A stretch of 64,000 bases of DNA from Alteripontixanthobacter sp. Its GTDB lineage: Bacteria; Pseudomonadota; Alphaproteobacteria; Sphingomonadales; Sphingomonadaceae. Below are positions 1-8,900 of this stretch, in pieces. The position numbers were made by a program, and so were the translations under genes. The stretch lies in contig JBDVPM010000008.1 of NCBI GenBank assembly GCA_039968605.1, positions 248,001-312,000 on the forward strand. The letters are read 5' to 3'. Below the pieces are notes generated by a model. That model had not been told where the DNA came from. It was given only the letters and a program-made list of their open reading frames with translations, and made no database searches. Within the stretch, counting starts at the first letter, position 1, and each line of letters starts with the position of its first letter.

Positions 1-1
1 A

Positions 2-271
2 GGCGGGCTGATCGGCGGATTTCTGGACGAAGTGATGGGCGCAGCGTTGCTCGCCGCGACCGATGGCGAAAGCCTGCCGCTCAACCTCGATTTCAATATG
101 AGTTTCCTGCGGGCCGTTCCGCTCGAGACCATCACGGCCAAGGGACGGGTGGTGAAGAGCGGGCGCAGGGTCGTGTTCCTCGAAGGCGAGCTGCTCGATA
201 TGGCAGGCAATGTGCTGGCCCGGGCGACATCTACCGCCATTCCAACCCCTGTTCCCGGACGCGGCACATGA
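2..271 (+). CDS. PaaI-family hotdog thioesterase, C-terminal part (cut by window start)
   Basis: The reading frame is open from base 2, so the gene begins outside the window and only about 89 C-terminal residues are seen. These show a hotdog-fold core: GG-x-IGG-x-LDEVMG, then a long beta-strand region ending [13 protein letters not shown] and ATSTAIPTP. Members of this family hydrolyse acyl-CoA thioesters; the substrate cannot be told. The next gene is a clear paralog, with [13 protein letters not shown] identical in both, and its start codon overlaps this stop (ATGA). An internal ATG at 32 is not the start, because the conserved GG-x-IGG segment lies upstream of it. Confidence 0.85.
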   Translation, partial: GGLIGGFLDEVMGAALLAATDGESLPLNLDFNMSFLRAVPLETITAKGRVVKSGRRVVFLEGELLDMAGNVLARATSTAIPTPVPGRGT

Positions 272-696
272 ATAGTTCAGGCAGTTCGCTCAACGCCTCC
301 CCCCATTCCGCGCTGCTGTGCCCGGAATATCTCGGTTTCAATCGCGAGACCTCGACCATTTCGGTCCGCTTCACGGTGCAGGAGAGCATGACCACCTGGC
401 GCGGCGGCGTGCAGGGCGGGCTGGTGGCGGGCTATCTCGACGAGGTGATGGGCTATGCCTATGTCGCCATGACGCAGGGCGAACAGGCCCCGCTCAATCT
501 GGAAATATCCATGACGCTGCTACAGCTGATCCCTGCCGGGGCCGTGATCATCGGCAAGGGACGGGTGGTTCGCGCCGGTCGCCGTGTGGTCTTTCTGGAA
601 GGCGAATTGCTGGACGAGAATGGCGGTATCTATGCCCGTGCCACCTCAACCGCGATCCCCACACCCAAGCCGCAACCCCCCGACGAGGCAAAATAA
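268..696 (+). CDS. PaaI-family hotdog thioesterase
   Basis: A 142-residue protein, a normal length for a PaaI-type acyl-CoA thioesterase. It contains the hotdog signature [17 protein letters not shown] near residues 47-63 and the strand [13 protein letters not shown] near 103-115, shared with the preceding partial gene. It is translationally coupled on both sides: its ATG overlaps the upstream stop (ATGA), and its TAA overlaps the ATG of rbfA (TAATG). The pair looks like a tandem duplication that has diverged in the N-terminal half. The substrate is unknown. It could be a general housekeeping thioesterase or act on aromatic acyl-CoAs; nothing nearby decides this. Confidence 0.85.
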   Translation: MNSSGSSLNASPHSALLCPEYLGFNRETSTISVRFTVQESMTTWRGGVQGGLVAGYLDEVMGYAYVAMTQGEQAPLNLEISMTLLQLIPAGAVIIGKGRVVRAGRRVVFLEGELLDENGGIYARATSTAIPTPKPQPPDEAK

Positions 697-1091
697 TGGC
701 GCGCCGCGAACATACCAAAGAAGAACAATCGGTCCGCGTGCTGAAGGTGGGCGAACGGGTACGCCATATCCTGTCCGAACTGCTCAGCCGCCGCGCGGTG
801 CATGACGAGACGGTGTCCGCTGCAAACATCTCGGTGACCGAGGTGCGAATGACGCCCGACCTGCGCAACGCCACGGCTTACGTGAAACCGCTGCTCGGCA
901 AGGATGAGGGCGAGATCGTGACTGCGCTGCGGCAGAACACGGCTTTTTTGCAGCGTGAAGTCGCCAAGCGGCTCGGCCTGAAATTCGCACCGAAGCTCAA
1001 ATTCACGGCCGATGAGAGCTTCGACGAAGCCGAGCGGATCGAGGCGCTGCTGAGCGATCCCAAAGTGGCGCGCGATCTAGATAGCGATTGA
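696..1091 (+). CDS. rbfA: 30S ribosome-binding factor A
   Basis: RbfA binds the 30S subunit and assists late 16S rRNA processing and cold adaptation. The 131-residue product has the usual length and the family features: an N-terminal basic segment, [13 protein letters not shown] near residues 18-30, [17 protein letters not shown] in the middle (KH-like fold) and LKFAPKLKF near the end. The start chosen is the ATG at 696 overlapping the thioesterase stop; the frame is open further upstream, but only as a shadow of that gene. In many bacteria rbfA is followed directly by truB. Here truB lies 7.8 kb further on, on the same strand, with unrelated genes between. Confidence 0.95.
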   Translation: MARREHTKEEQSVRVLKVGERVRHILSELLSRRAVHDETVSAANISVTEVRMTPDLRNATAYVKPLLGKDEGEIVTALRQNTAFLQREVAKRLGLKFAPKLKFTADESFDEAERIEALLSDPKVARDLDSD

Positions 1092-1172
1092 TCCCCTGCG
1101 CAGGCCGGGGCCTCATGGTAAAATCGTCGCGCTGGCACACGGATACCCCTGCTTTCGCCAGGGTCGCAATCG

Positions 1173-2801
1173 CTACCCGCCAATTCCGCCCGGCAGCGCA
1201 TAGCTGACCGGCGCATCCGGCCCCAGCGGGATGCCGAGATAGAACCACAGCACGATCAGCACCGTGCCGGAAACCAGCAGCCACAGCGAATAGGGCAGCA
1301 TCATCGCGGTCAGGCTGCCGAGCCCGAAATCCTTCTGCCAGCGCTGGGCGAACACCAGGATCAGCGGGAAATACACCATCAGCGGCGTGATGATATTGGT
1401 CGCACTGTCGCCGACGCGGTAGGCCGCCGTCGCGCCCTCAGGACTTATGCCGAGCAGCATCAGCATGGGGACCAGGATCGGTGCGAGCAGCGCCCATTTG
1501 GCGCTGGCCGAACCCACGAAGAGGTTGAGCAGGGCGGCGAAGATCACCATCAGGCCGAGCACCAATGGCAAGGGCAGGCCGGTGGATTCGATACCGGCTG
1601 CGCCATGCACCGCGGTAATCAGGCCGAGGTTGGACCAGCCGAACATCGCCACGAAATGCGCGGCAGCAAAGGCCAGGACGAGGTAATAGCCCATATCCTT
1701 CATCGATTCCGACATCATCGCGACCAGATCGCGGTGGTTCTTGATCGATCCGGTCGCGCGGCCATAGGCCCAGCCGGTCAGCAGGAAGAGCAGGAAGAAC
1801 GCCGCGACCAAGGATTGGTAGAGTGGCCGCAATTCGGTGTGGATCGAACAATCGGCAGCCGCGCTGCCCGCACATGCCGCCTCGTCGATCAGCGGGGTGC
1901 CCGGGGCGAACACCATCAGCAGCCACAGGCCGACCACGAACAGCGCTGCCAACCCTGCATGACGCAGCCCTTTGGAGGCAAGCGCGCCGGTTTCTCCGGC
2001 TGGATCGGGGCTCATATCGCTGTCGCCGCCATTCATAGCTGCGCCGCCTGTCCACGCGCCCAGCCGCGGTTCGATAATCTTGTCGGTGACGTACCAGATG
2101 ATCGGCAGGAACAGGAACGTCATCGCGCTGATGAAATACCAGTTACCCGCGATATTTGCGGTCCATGCGGGGTCGAGCGCGCTGGCGCCCACCGCTTCCT
2201 CGGTAATGCCGAACAGCAGCGCGTCGAGTTGGCCTGGCGATATGTTGGCGGAAAAGCCCCCCGATACGCCGGCAAAGGCGGCGGCGATCCCGGCCAGCGG
2301 ATGTCGTCCGGCAGCCGCAAACAGAATGCCTGCCAGCGGGATCAGCACGACGTAACCCGCATCGGCCGCATGGTTGCCGAGCATCGCCACCAGCGCGACC
2401 ACGGGGGTCAACAGCGCCTTGGGCGCAGCTTTTACAGCCTTCGCCATGCCCGCGGCAAAGAAGCCCGACCGTTCGGCAACACCCGCACCCAGCATCACCA
2501 CCAGCACGTATCCCAGCGGATGGAAGTGGGTGAAGGTCTGGGGCATTTCGACCCACAGGCGCTGGATATTTTCGGCTGCGAGCAGGCTGATCGCATCGAT
2601 CCGCAATGCGCCGCCGGTGGCTTCGTCGATTTCGGTCGGGTGGAAAGCGGATACGCCTGCCAGCGCGCAAATCACCGAAATTACGACAAGCGCAATGATC
2701 AGATAGAAGAAGATGAATACCGGATCTGGCAAGCGGTTGCCGGTTCGCTCGACCCAGCCGAGTATGCCGTTCTGCGTTGTCGTGGGTGCTGTGCTGGCCA
2801 T
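1173..2801 (-). CDS. AbgT-family transporter
   Basis: A 542-residue multi-spanning membrane protein of the AbgT family (p-aminobenzoyl-glutamate importers; some members export sulfonamides). It shows a cytoplasmic start followed by a first membrane helix (VFIFFYLIIALVVISVICAL), AGVAERSGFFAAGMAK, and GNHAADAGYVVLIPLAG, with about 10-12 hydrophobic segments to the C-terminus. The start is set at 2801 because GGGACGGGAA lies just upstream; the frame continues upstream without membrane character. It is divergent from tdk. The transport direction and substrate cannot be decided from sequence. It sits in the block that separates rbfA from truB. Confidence 0.88.
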   Translation of the reverse strand: MASTAPTTTQNGILGWVERTGNRLPDPVFIFFYLIIALVVISVICALAGVSAFHPTEIDEATGGALRIDAISLLAAENIQRLWVEMPQTFTHFHPLGYVLVVMLGAGVAERSGFFAAGMAKAVKAAPKALLTPVVALVAMLGNHAADAGYVVLIPLAGILFAAAGRHPLAGIAAAFAGVSGGFSANISPGQLDALLFGITEEAVGASALDPAWTANIAGNWYFISAMTFLFLPIIWYVTDKIIEPRLGAWTGGAAMNGGDSDMSPDPAGETGALASKGLRHAGLAALFVVGLWLLMVFAPGTPLIDEAACAGSAAADCSIHTELRPLYQSLVAAFFLLFLLTGWAYGRATGSIKNHRDLVAMMSESMKDMGYYLVLAFAAAHFVAMFGWSNLGLITAVHGAAGIESTGLPLPLVLGLMVIFAALLNLFVGSASAKWALLAPILVPMLMLLGISPEGATAAYRVGDSATNIITPLMVYFPLILVFAQRWQKDFGLGSLTAMMLPYSLWLLVSGTVLIVLWFYLGIPLGPDAPVSYALPGGIGG

Positions 2802-2943
2802 ATTTCCCGTCCCCGAAATCTGTCTCTCTTCCTGCGGGTAGCATCGCTGCCACGCCCTGTCGCGCGGCTGAATGGTGCTTTTCCCCGGTCGGATGGATGG
2901 CGGCGATTGTCGCACCGCCGGGGGCGGCGTAGCATCGCGCGCC

Positions 2944-3519
2944 ATGGCCAAGCTCTATTTCTATTATGCCAGCATGAATGCGGGCAAATCGACCACGTTG
3001 CTGCAGGCCGATTTCAATTACCGCGAGCGCGGAATGCGCACGATGGTGTGGACAGCCCGGCTGGACTCGCGCTCCGAAGGCATGGTCCGCAGCCGCATCG
3101 GGCTGGAAGCCGACGCGCACCATTTTTCGCCCGATACGGATTTGTGGGCGGAAATTACCGCCGCGCACCGGGCAGAGCCGCTCGATTGCGTGCTGGTGGA
3201 CGAGGCGCAGTTCCTGACGGTGGCGCAGGTGTGGCAATTGGCGCGGCTGGCGGACGAGGCGGGGATTCCGGCAGTCTGTTACGGGCTGCGCACCGATTTC
3301 CAGGGCGAGCTGTTTCCAGGCTCCGCCGCGCTGCTGGGCATTGCGGACAAGTTGGTCGAGCTGAAAGGCGTTTGCCATTGCGGACGCAAGGCGACCATGA
3401 ATTTGCGTGTCGATGCCAGCGGCAAGGCGGTGAGCGAGGGTGCGCAGACCGAGATCGGCGGCAATGATCGCTACGTCGCATTATGTCGCCGCCACTTCTC
3501 TCAGGCGCTGGCGGGGTGA
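2944..3519 (+). CDS. tdk: thymidine kinase
   Basis: Type II thymidine kinase, which phosphorylates thymidine to dTMP in the salvage pathway. The 191-residue protein has a P-loop (SMNAGKST, residues 10-17), the Mg-binding VLVDEAQFL near residue 84, a lasso segment, and zinc-ligand residues (CHCGRK and a C-terminal CRRHF). Length and order match the E. coli enzyme. The start is the ATG at 2944, where homology begins; the open frame upstream from 2872 overlaps the divergent promoter region. It is followed 25 bases later by a membrane protease gene. Confidence 0.95.
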   Translation: MAKLYFYYASMNAGKSTTLLQADFNYRERGMRTMVWTARLDSRSEGMVRSRIGLEADAHHFSPDTDLWAEITAAHRAEPLDCVLVDEAQFLTVAQVWQLARLADEAGIPAVCYGLRTDFQGELFPGSAALLGIADKLVELKGVCHCGRKATMNLRVDASGKAVSEGAQTEIGGNDRYVALCRRHFSQALAG

Positions 3520-3544
3520 GCGCGGCCACCCCATATAGCGCCGC

Positions 3545-4216
3545 ATGACCGAAACCCTCATCCTTGCCGCCGTGCTGATCCCGTGCCTGATCGTGGCGAT
3601 CGTGTTTCACGAGGTCGCGCATGGCTGGACGGCGCTGATGCTGGGCGATCCAACCGCGAAGGAGCAACGGCGGCTGAGCCTCAATCCCATCCGTCATGTC
3701 GATCCGGTCGGCACGCTGCTGGTGCCGGGCGCGCTGGCGCTGATGGGCGCACCGATATTCGGCTGGGCCAAGCCGGTTCCGGTCAACCAGCGGCGGCTGG
3801 ACAATCCGCGCTTCGGTATGATGGCGGTGGCAGCGGCCGGGCCTGGGACAAATTTGCTGCTGGCGGGGCTGGCCGCGATCGTGATCGGTGTCACCGGCAT
3901 GACGGAAGCGATTATCGCGGGCGAGGGCGGGCTTGGCTCCACCGTCTTCACATATTTCCTGCTGATCAATATTTTCCTGGCCCTGTTCAACATGTTGCCG
4001 ATCCCGCCCTTCGACGGTTCGCATATCGTAGAAGGCCTGCTGCCGCGACCGCTGGCGCGCGCCTATGGCAAGTTTCGCCCGTTCGGCATGCTGCTGTTTT
4101 TCGCACTGATCGCGCTGGTCTGGTTCGCGCCCGACCTGCGCCTGTTCGAGCGGGTGTTCTACCCGCCGGTGGAATGGGCGCTCGATCGGTATCTCGCGCT
4201 GGCGAGCCTTTTCTAA
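3545..4216 (+). CDS. site-2 protease family (M50) membrane metalloprotease
   Basis: A 223-residue intramembrane zinc protease of the small M50 (SpoIVFB/Rv2869c-like) group. The zinc motif HEVAHG is at residues 22-27, in the first membrane segment, and the second motif region LFNMLPIPPFDGSHI is near 148-162, where the Asp is the third zinc ligand. Four to five further hydrophobic segments follow. There is no PDZ domain, so it belongs to the short class, unlike RseP. The substrate is unknown. It lies 25 bases after tdk on the same strand and may share its transcript, and converges on galK. Confidence 0.9.
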   Translation: MTETLILAAVLIPCLIVAIVFHEVAHGWTALMLGDPTAKEQRRLSLNPIRHVDPVGTLLVPGALALMGAPIFGWAKPVPVNQRRLDNPRFGMMAVAAAGPGTNLLLAGLAAIVIGVTGMTEAIIAGEGGLGSTVFTYFLLINIFLALFNMLPIPPFDGSHIVEGLLPRPLARAYGKFRPFGMLLFFALIALVWFAPDLRLFERVFYPPVEWALDRYLALASLF

Positions 4217-5289
4217 GGCGTAATTGCGTCCACGAACCAGGCCGGGGCATGACGAGCGAGCAGGTCCGCCTGCCATGCATCGCGCCGCTCTCGCTCGACG
4301 CAGGCGACGATGCAGCCGCCGAACCCGCCGCCGGTCAGCCGCGCACCGAGTGCGCCGAGCTCCACGGCATCGGCGACCAGCGCATCGATAGCAGGCAGCG
4401 ACATTTCGAAATCGTCGCGCATGGAGGCATGGCTTTCGTTCATCAGCCTCCCGAAGGCGGCGACATCGCCGGATCCCAGCGCATCGGCCGCGGCAAGCAC
4501 GCGGCGGTGCTCGCTGGCGCAATGCCGCGCACGGCGGCGCAATGTTTCGTCGATCGCAGGCGCTTCGATCGCATCGGGGTCCAGCCCGCACAGCGCACCA
4601 GTTTCCAATGTCTCGGCAGCGGCGTCGCATTCCTGTTTGCGCAGGGAATAGCGGCCTTCGCTGAGCAGACGGGTTATACTCGAATGGATAATCACGAAAT
4701 CATGGCCCGGCGGCAGCGCAAGCTTGGTGAAAGCGAGCGTGGCGGTGTCCAGCGCCATCGCCTCTCCGCTTTGCAAGTGGGCGACCGCCATCTGGTCCAT
4801 AATCCCGCATGGTATGTGCAGATAGTCGTTCTCGGCCCGCCTTGCAGCCAGCGCGATTTCGGTATTGGACAGGGCAGATCCGGCGGCACTGCGCGCAGCC
4901 TTGAGGATCGCCACGCACAGCGCAGCGGATGACGACAGGCCCGCCCCGGCAGGAATGGAAGAGCGCACGTTTATATCCGCCCCATGCTCGATCAACCCCA
5001 GCGCACGCGCCTCCCGCAGGGCGCCGACCGACATATCGGTCCAGTGGCCGATAGCGTCCTCTGCCAGGTCGCGGCTTCCCGGCTGCGCCGTGATTTGGGG
5101 GGCGCAGACGACCAGCCGATCGTCCGCGCGCGGCCTCAGCTCCACGCTCAATCCGACCGATAGCGCAGCGGGCAGGACGAAGCCCCCATTGTAATCGGTA
5201 TGTTCGCCGATCAGATTGACCCGTCCTGGCGCGCTGGCCATGACCGCCTCAGCCCCCGCCTCAGGCACCGCGCAGTACCTTTGCGGCAT
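4213..5289 (-). CDS. galK: galactokinase
   Basis: Phosphorylates galactose to galactose-1-phosphate in the Leloir pathway. The 358-residue protein carries the galactokinase signature GRVNLIGEHTDYNGG (about residues 21-35), the GHMP ATP-binding motif PAGAGLSSSAA (near 113) and a C-terminal TGGGFGGCIVA motif. The start at 5289 gives 16 residues before the signature and overlaps the upstream galT end by 29 bases; a shorter start at 5241 is possible but would leave almost no N-terminus. Transcribed after glpD and galT in one overlapping reverse-strand unit. No UDP-glucose 4-epimerase (galE) gene is seen nearby. Confidence 0.95.
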   Translation of the reverse strand: MPQRYCAVPEAGAEAVMASAPGRVNLIGEHTDYNGGFVLPAALSVGLSVELRPRADDRLVVCAPQITAQPGSRDLAEDAIGHWTDMSVGALREARALGLIEHGADINVRSSIPAGAGLSSSAALCVAILKAARSAAGSALSNTEIALAARRAENDYLHIPCGIMDQMAVAHLQSGEAMALDTATLAFTKLALPPGHDFVIIHSSITRLLSEGRYSLRKQECDAAAETLETGALCGLDPDAIEAPAIDETLRRRARHCASEHRRVLAAADALGSGDVAAFGRLMNESHASMRDDFEMSLPAIDALVADAVELGALGARLTGGGFGGCIVACVERERRDAWQADLLARHAPAWFVDAITP

Positions 5290-6325
5290 CTTCCGGCATC
5301 ACGTCCACGGTGAACACCCCCGAATGCTGCTCAACCGAAGCGAGATATTTGACTCGCTTCGCATCGCGCAGCAGCGGGTAAAACTGCGCGGTGAAGTGGT
5401 AATCCTGCGCGCCCATGCGCGGGGCGGCGTGCAGCGCCATCATATAGGGTGTGGGCCGCCCGAAATACGTATCGTAGCGGCGGGTAATATCGCCAAGTAG
5501 GTGGGCAAGGCCGTCCAGCTCCTCGCTCGTGCAATCCCACGGCCCCTGCCGCGCCGCTTGCGGAGCGATCCACACTTCGTAAGGGAACCGGGCAAATCGC
5601 GGGCACCAGGCGGCCATTCCGCCTTTGGCTGAAATGCCGTAATCGGGCGAAGCGGCGGCAATTTCGGCGGAGAGGTCGTAGCCAACGGCGAATGCACTGA
5701 TCGCGCGCTGCTGAACTTGCGGGACCTTTCCGAAGCCGAAAATCTGGCCATGCGGGTGGTGCAGGGTGGCGCCCACTTCCTCGCCCCGGTTCTCGAACGG
5801 CAGCACATATTCGCATCCCGCATCGAACAGCGCGGCGTATCTGTCGATCCATGCCGACACCAGCAACCGCCGCCGATCCTGCCCGATCGTGTGGAGGCTG
5901 CCGGATTCCTGCGGTGTGTAGACCACCACCTCGCACATTCCGCGCGCCGGTTCGGCCTCGATGCCGGGCAGCGGAGCGGGGTCCGGGGCCAGCGGGTGAA
6001 GGGCGGAAAACTTGTTGTCGAATACCGCGAGCTCGAAATCCTCGAACGGGATTTCCGTGGCGGGCTGGCCGGGGCGCGATGCGGCCAGCGGATCGTCGGC
6101 CGCGGCCGGTTTGTGCGTGCGGTGCTGGCGGTGAGCGGCGTAGATGTTCCACTCGCCGCGCAGCGGGTGGAAGCGCAATTGCGCGCCGCGCGCCAGATCG
6201 TCTGCCTCCTGCGGCAACGGCTCGGCGCGGTGTGGCTGCCAGCCATAAAGGTGCAGCATCCGGCCATCCGCCTTGGCAAAGGAGCGCCGCCATGCGCCGC
6301 CATCGAGCTGCGTCAGCTCATCCAT
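5261..6325 (-). CDS. galT: galactose-1-phosphate uridylyltransferase
   Basis: Transfers UMP from UDP-glucose to galactose-1-phosphate. The 354-residue product is the normal length. The HIT-like active site [10 protein letters not shown] is near residues 190-200, with the nucleophilic His of HPH. The upstream [14 protein letters not shown] and [10 protein letters not shown] segments and C-terminal [11 protein letters not shown] are typical. The first zinc-site cysteines of the E. coli enzyme are not evident, as in many homologs. The gene overlaps glpD by 8 bases upstream and galK by 29 bases downstream, so the three are almost surely co-transcribed and translationally coupled. Confidence 0.95.
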   Translation of the reverse strand: MDELTQLDGGAWRRSFAKADGRMLHLYGWQPHRAEPLPQEADDLARGAQLRFHPLRGEWNIYAAHRQHRTHKPAAADDPLAASRPGQPATEIPFEDFELAVFDNKFSALHPLAPDPAPLPGIEAEPARGMCEVVVYTPQESGSLHTIGQDRRRLLVSAWIDRYAALFDAGCEYVLPFENRGEEVGATLHHPHGQIFGFGKVPQVQQRAISAFAVGYDLSAEIAAASPDYGISAKGGMAAWCPRFARFPYEVWIAPQAARQGPWDCTSEELDGLAHLLGDITRRYDTYFGRPTPYMMALHAAPRMGAQDYHFTAQFYPLLRDAKRVKYLASVEQHSGVFTVDVMPEDAAKVLRGA

Positions 6326-7826
6326 CGGCGCGCTCGATATAGGCTGCGACTGCTGCGCGCTGATCTGCGGTCATATGGAGACCCAGCTTGCTGCGCCGCC
6401 AGAGAATATCGTCGGCGCTGGTGGCGAATTCATTGGCGCGCAGCCAGTCCACCTCTCGCGCCGTCAGCCCCGCGCCGAAATCCTGCCCCAGAGCCTCCGC
6501 ATCGCGCGCATCGCCCAGAATGTCGGACACCATCGTACCGTATGCGCGGGCGAGCCGCAGAGCATTAGCCGGATCCAGGAAGGGATATGTGGCCAGTATC
6601 GTGCCCACCAGCGTGTCGATTCCGTCCACCGGGAAGTCGCCGCCGGGCAGGGTCGCGCCGTCTGTCCACTCATCACCCGAAATTGCGCCCAGCCTGGCCA
6701 GCTTCGCCAGCGCGTGTTCGGCCAGTTTACGATAGGTGGTGATCTTGCCGCCGAAGATCGACAGGATTGGAGGCGCGCCGTTCTCGCCGTCCAATTCGAA
6801 CACATAATCGCGCGTGACCGTGGAATTGCTGCCCGAGTTATCGTCATAAAGTGGGCGCACGCCGGAATAGCTCCAGACGGCTTGTCCGGGCGAGACATCA
6901 TGCGCCAGATATTCGTTGATAGCCTCGCAGATGTAAGCAGATTCCTCGTCCGAAATCTGGATATCGCCGGGATTGCCTTCGAAGCCGACATCGGTAGTGC
7001 CTACGAGCGTGAATTCGCGCTCATAGGGGATGGCGAAGACGATGCGGTCGTCGCGGTTCTGGAAGATGTAGGCGTGGTCGCCTTCGTAAAGGCGCGGGAA
7101 AATCAAATGGCTGCCTTTGACGAGGCGCAGGTTCTGGTGGCGCTCGGCAGGCAGCGCGCGGCCCAGCACCGCGTCGACCCACGGTCCGGCGGCGTTGACC
7201 ACCGTGCGGGCGGTGACGCGGCTTTCACCATCGGCGCTGCGCAATGTCGCGGTCCATGCATTCTCGCCGCGCTCCAGCCCGGCACATTCGGTGCGGGTGC
7301 GGATGTCGGCACCGCGCTTGGCGGCGTCCATGGCGTTGAGGACGACCAGCCGCGAATCCTCGACCCAGCAATCGGAATACTCCCAGCCCTTGACCAGCCG
7401 ATCCTCCAGCACCGTGTCATGCGGAGGCTTGCGCAAGTCCAGCGAACGGGTTGGGGGCAGCAATTTGCGCCCGCCGATATGGTCATACATCGCCAGCCCC
7501 AGCCGCAGCAACCAACCGGGGCGCAGGCCGGTATCATGCGGCAGCACGAAGCGCAGCGGCCAGATGATGTGCGGGGCCATCGCCAGCAGCCGCTCGCGCT
7601 CGATCAGGCTTTCGCGGACCAGACGGAATTCGTAATGTTCCAGATAGCGCAGCCCGCCATGGACCAGCTTGGTGCTGGCGCTGGAGGTGTGGGAGGCGAG
7701 GTCGTCCTTCTCCACCAGCAGCACCGACGCGCCTCTCCCGGCCGCATCGCGGGCGATCCCGGCACCGTTGATGCCGCCGCCGATTATCAGCAGATCGTAA
7801 TGTTCGGTATCGTCCAAAGCGGGCAT
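6318..7826 (-). CDS. glpD: aerobic glycerol-3-phosphate dehydrogenase
   Basis: FAD-dependent oxidation of glycerol-3-phosphate to dihydroxyacetone phosphate, feeding electrons to the quinone pool at the membrane. The protein begins with an FAD-binding Rossmann motif (DLLIIGGGINGAGIARDAAGRG), followed by SSASTKLVHGGLRYLE, a GlpD hallmark, and C-terminal domain features (SIFGGKITTYRKLAE). The start is set at 7826 (502 residues, matching the 501 of E. coli GlpD); an ATG at 7868 would add 14 atypical residues. It heads an overlapping glpD-galT-galK group, an uncommon pairing of glycerol phosphate and galactose genes. No glpK or glpF is near. Confidence 0.93.
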   Translation of the reverse strand: MPALDDTEHYDLLIIGGGINGAGIARDAAGRGASVLLVEKDDLASHTSSASTKLVHGGLRYLEHYEFRLVRESLIERERLLAMAPHIIWPLRFVLPHDTGLRPGWLLRLGLAMYDHIGGRKLLPPTRSLDLRKPPHDTVLEDRLVKGWEYSDCWVEDSRLVVLNAMDAAKRGADIRTRTECAGLERGENAWTATLRSADGESRVTARTVVNAAGPWVDAVLGRALPAERHQNLRLVKGSHLIFPRLYEGDHAYIFQNRDDRIVFAIPYEREFTLVGTTDVGFEGNPGDIQISDEESAYICEAINEYLAHDVSPGQAVWSYSGVRPLYDDNSGSNSTVTRDYVFELDGENGAPPILSIFGGKITTYRKLAEHALAKLARLGAISGDEWTDGATLPGGDFPVDGIDTLVGTILATYPFLDPANALRLARAYGTMVSDILGDARDAEALGQDFGAGLTAREVDWLRANEFATSADDILWRRSKLGLHMTADQRAAVAAYIERADG

Positions 7827-7913
7827 TCTCTGCTGGAGTGAGCGGGTGAGCGCACGTCCTGCGCCCATTCCTGCTGCCCTAGCGTGCCCGCACTGGCAAG
7901 CCCCCGGTCCCGG

Positions 7914-8789
7914 CTATTCCGCCTTGGCGAAGGCGCCGAATTCGCTCAACGCGGCGCGGTGGCTGCCCCCATAGCGCGCGCCGACGATCTCGGCATAGGT
8001 CCCGCAATTGTCCAGGCCGTTTTCCAGGCAGCCAAGAAACCCGTCGATTACCCGCATTTGCTGGCCCTCGTCCGGCACCGCCTCCGCCACGCGTTCCACG
8101 AAACCGCGAATGGTGTCGTCGCGGCCCGGCCGCGCATTGCGATCTTCCGCGCCGGGGAGAGTGTCGATAGCGTCCAACACGCCCAGCCGTTCGAGAATGC
8201 CCGAGCCGGGGTATGGGCCCGGAGCGCTGAAATCATGCGCAAACACCTGTGCCCCGCAGCGCCGGTGCAATTGCATCAGATCGGCGTGATGGTCGAAGCT
8301 ATAATACCAGTAGGGCGTTCCCTTTCCCGGCATGGGGGCGGCAATATGGACAAAGCCGCGCCGCATCACGTCGTAGAACAGCTGGAACGCATCCGCGTAA
8401 ACATGATGCTGCAATTGCGCGAACAGGCTGGCGAATGCTGCGCCCGGGTCGCGCAGGACGACGTGCCATTCGGTGCTGTCGATCCCGGCTGCGGCGGAGG
8501 CGTTCTTCACGGCCTGCACCGGGCGATCATCGTAAAGCGCGCCCTCCAAATCCTCCGACGATAGCAGGATGGTGTCGCAATCGGCAGCACGCGCCTCCGC
8601 CGCCAAATCGACCACCGGTTGCGGATCGCCCCGGAGGATGCGCCATGCCGCTTCGTGATGGGCGGGATAGCCGGCTTGCCGGCGGTAATAGACACCGCGC
8701 GCGCGCAAGGCGGCATGATTGTTGTTCAGCACGTGCTGGAGATAGGTCGAGCCGGTTTTGTGCAGGCCGGGATGGACGATCAGTTTCAT
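7914..8789 (-). CDS. sulfotransferase-family P-loop protein
   Basis: A 291-residue protein that begins with the PAPS-binding type P-loop KLIVHPGLHKTGSTYLQ (residues 2-18), as in many bacterial sulfotransferase-like proteins. A later segment, WHVVLRDPGAAFASLFAQ (near 107-124), fits the 3'-phosphate-binding loop (R...S) of that fold. The acceptor is unknown; sugars, lipids or proteins are possible. It lies 87 bases upstream of glpD on the same strand and may be the first gene of that unit. It faces away from truB. The function is inferred from fold motifs only. Confidence 0.75.
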   Translation of the reverse strand: MKLIVHPGLHKTGSTYLQHVLNNNHAALRARGVYYRRQAGYPAHHEAAWRILRGDPQPVVDLAAEARAADCDTILLSSEDLEGALYDDRPVQAVKNASAAAGIDSTEWHVVLRDPGAAFASLFAQLQHHVYADAFQLFYDVMRRGFVHIAAPMPGKGTPYWYYSFDHHADLMQLHRRCGAQVFAHDFSAPGPYPGSGILERLGVLDAIDTLPGAEDRNARPGRDDTIRGFVERVAEAVPDEGQQMRVIDGFLGCLENGLDNCGTYAEIVGARYGGSHRAALSEFGAFAKAE

Positions 8790-8900
8790 GGGTTTGCACC
8801 GTGCAGTCGCAAGGTTAATTCGGCTTTGGACCCACCCCTGCGTAAGTCACCTAGTACGGACGCTGGACGGTGCCGGACTGCGCCCCTACTGACCCCTCGC

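Noticed and set aside
1605-3467. A 620-codon forward frame across the AbgT and tdk genes
   Set aside because: Composition is His/Arg/Gln-rich with no domain, and it overlaps two clear genes in other frames.
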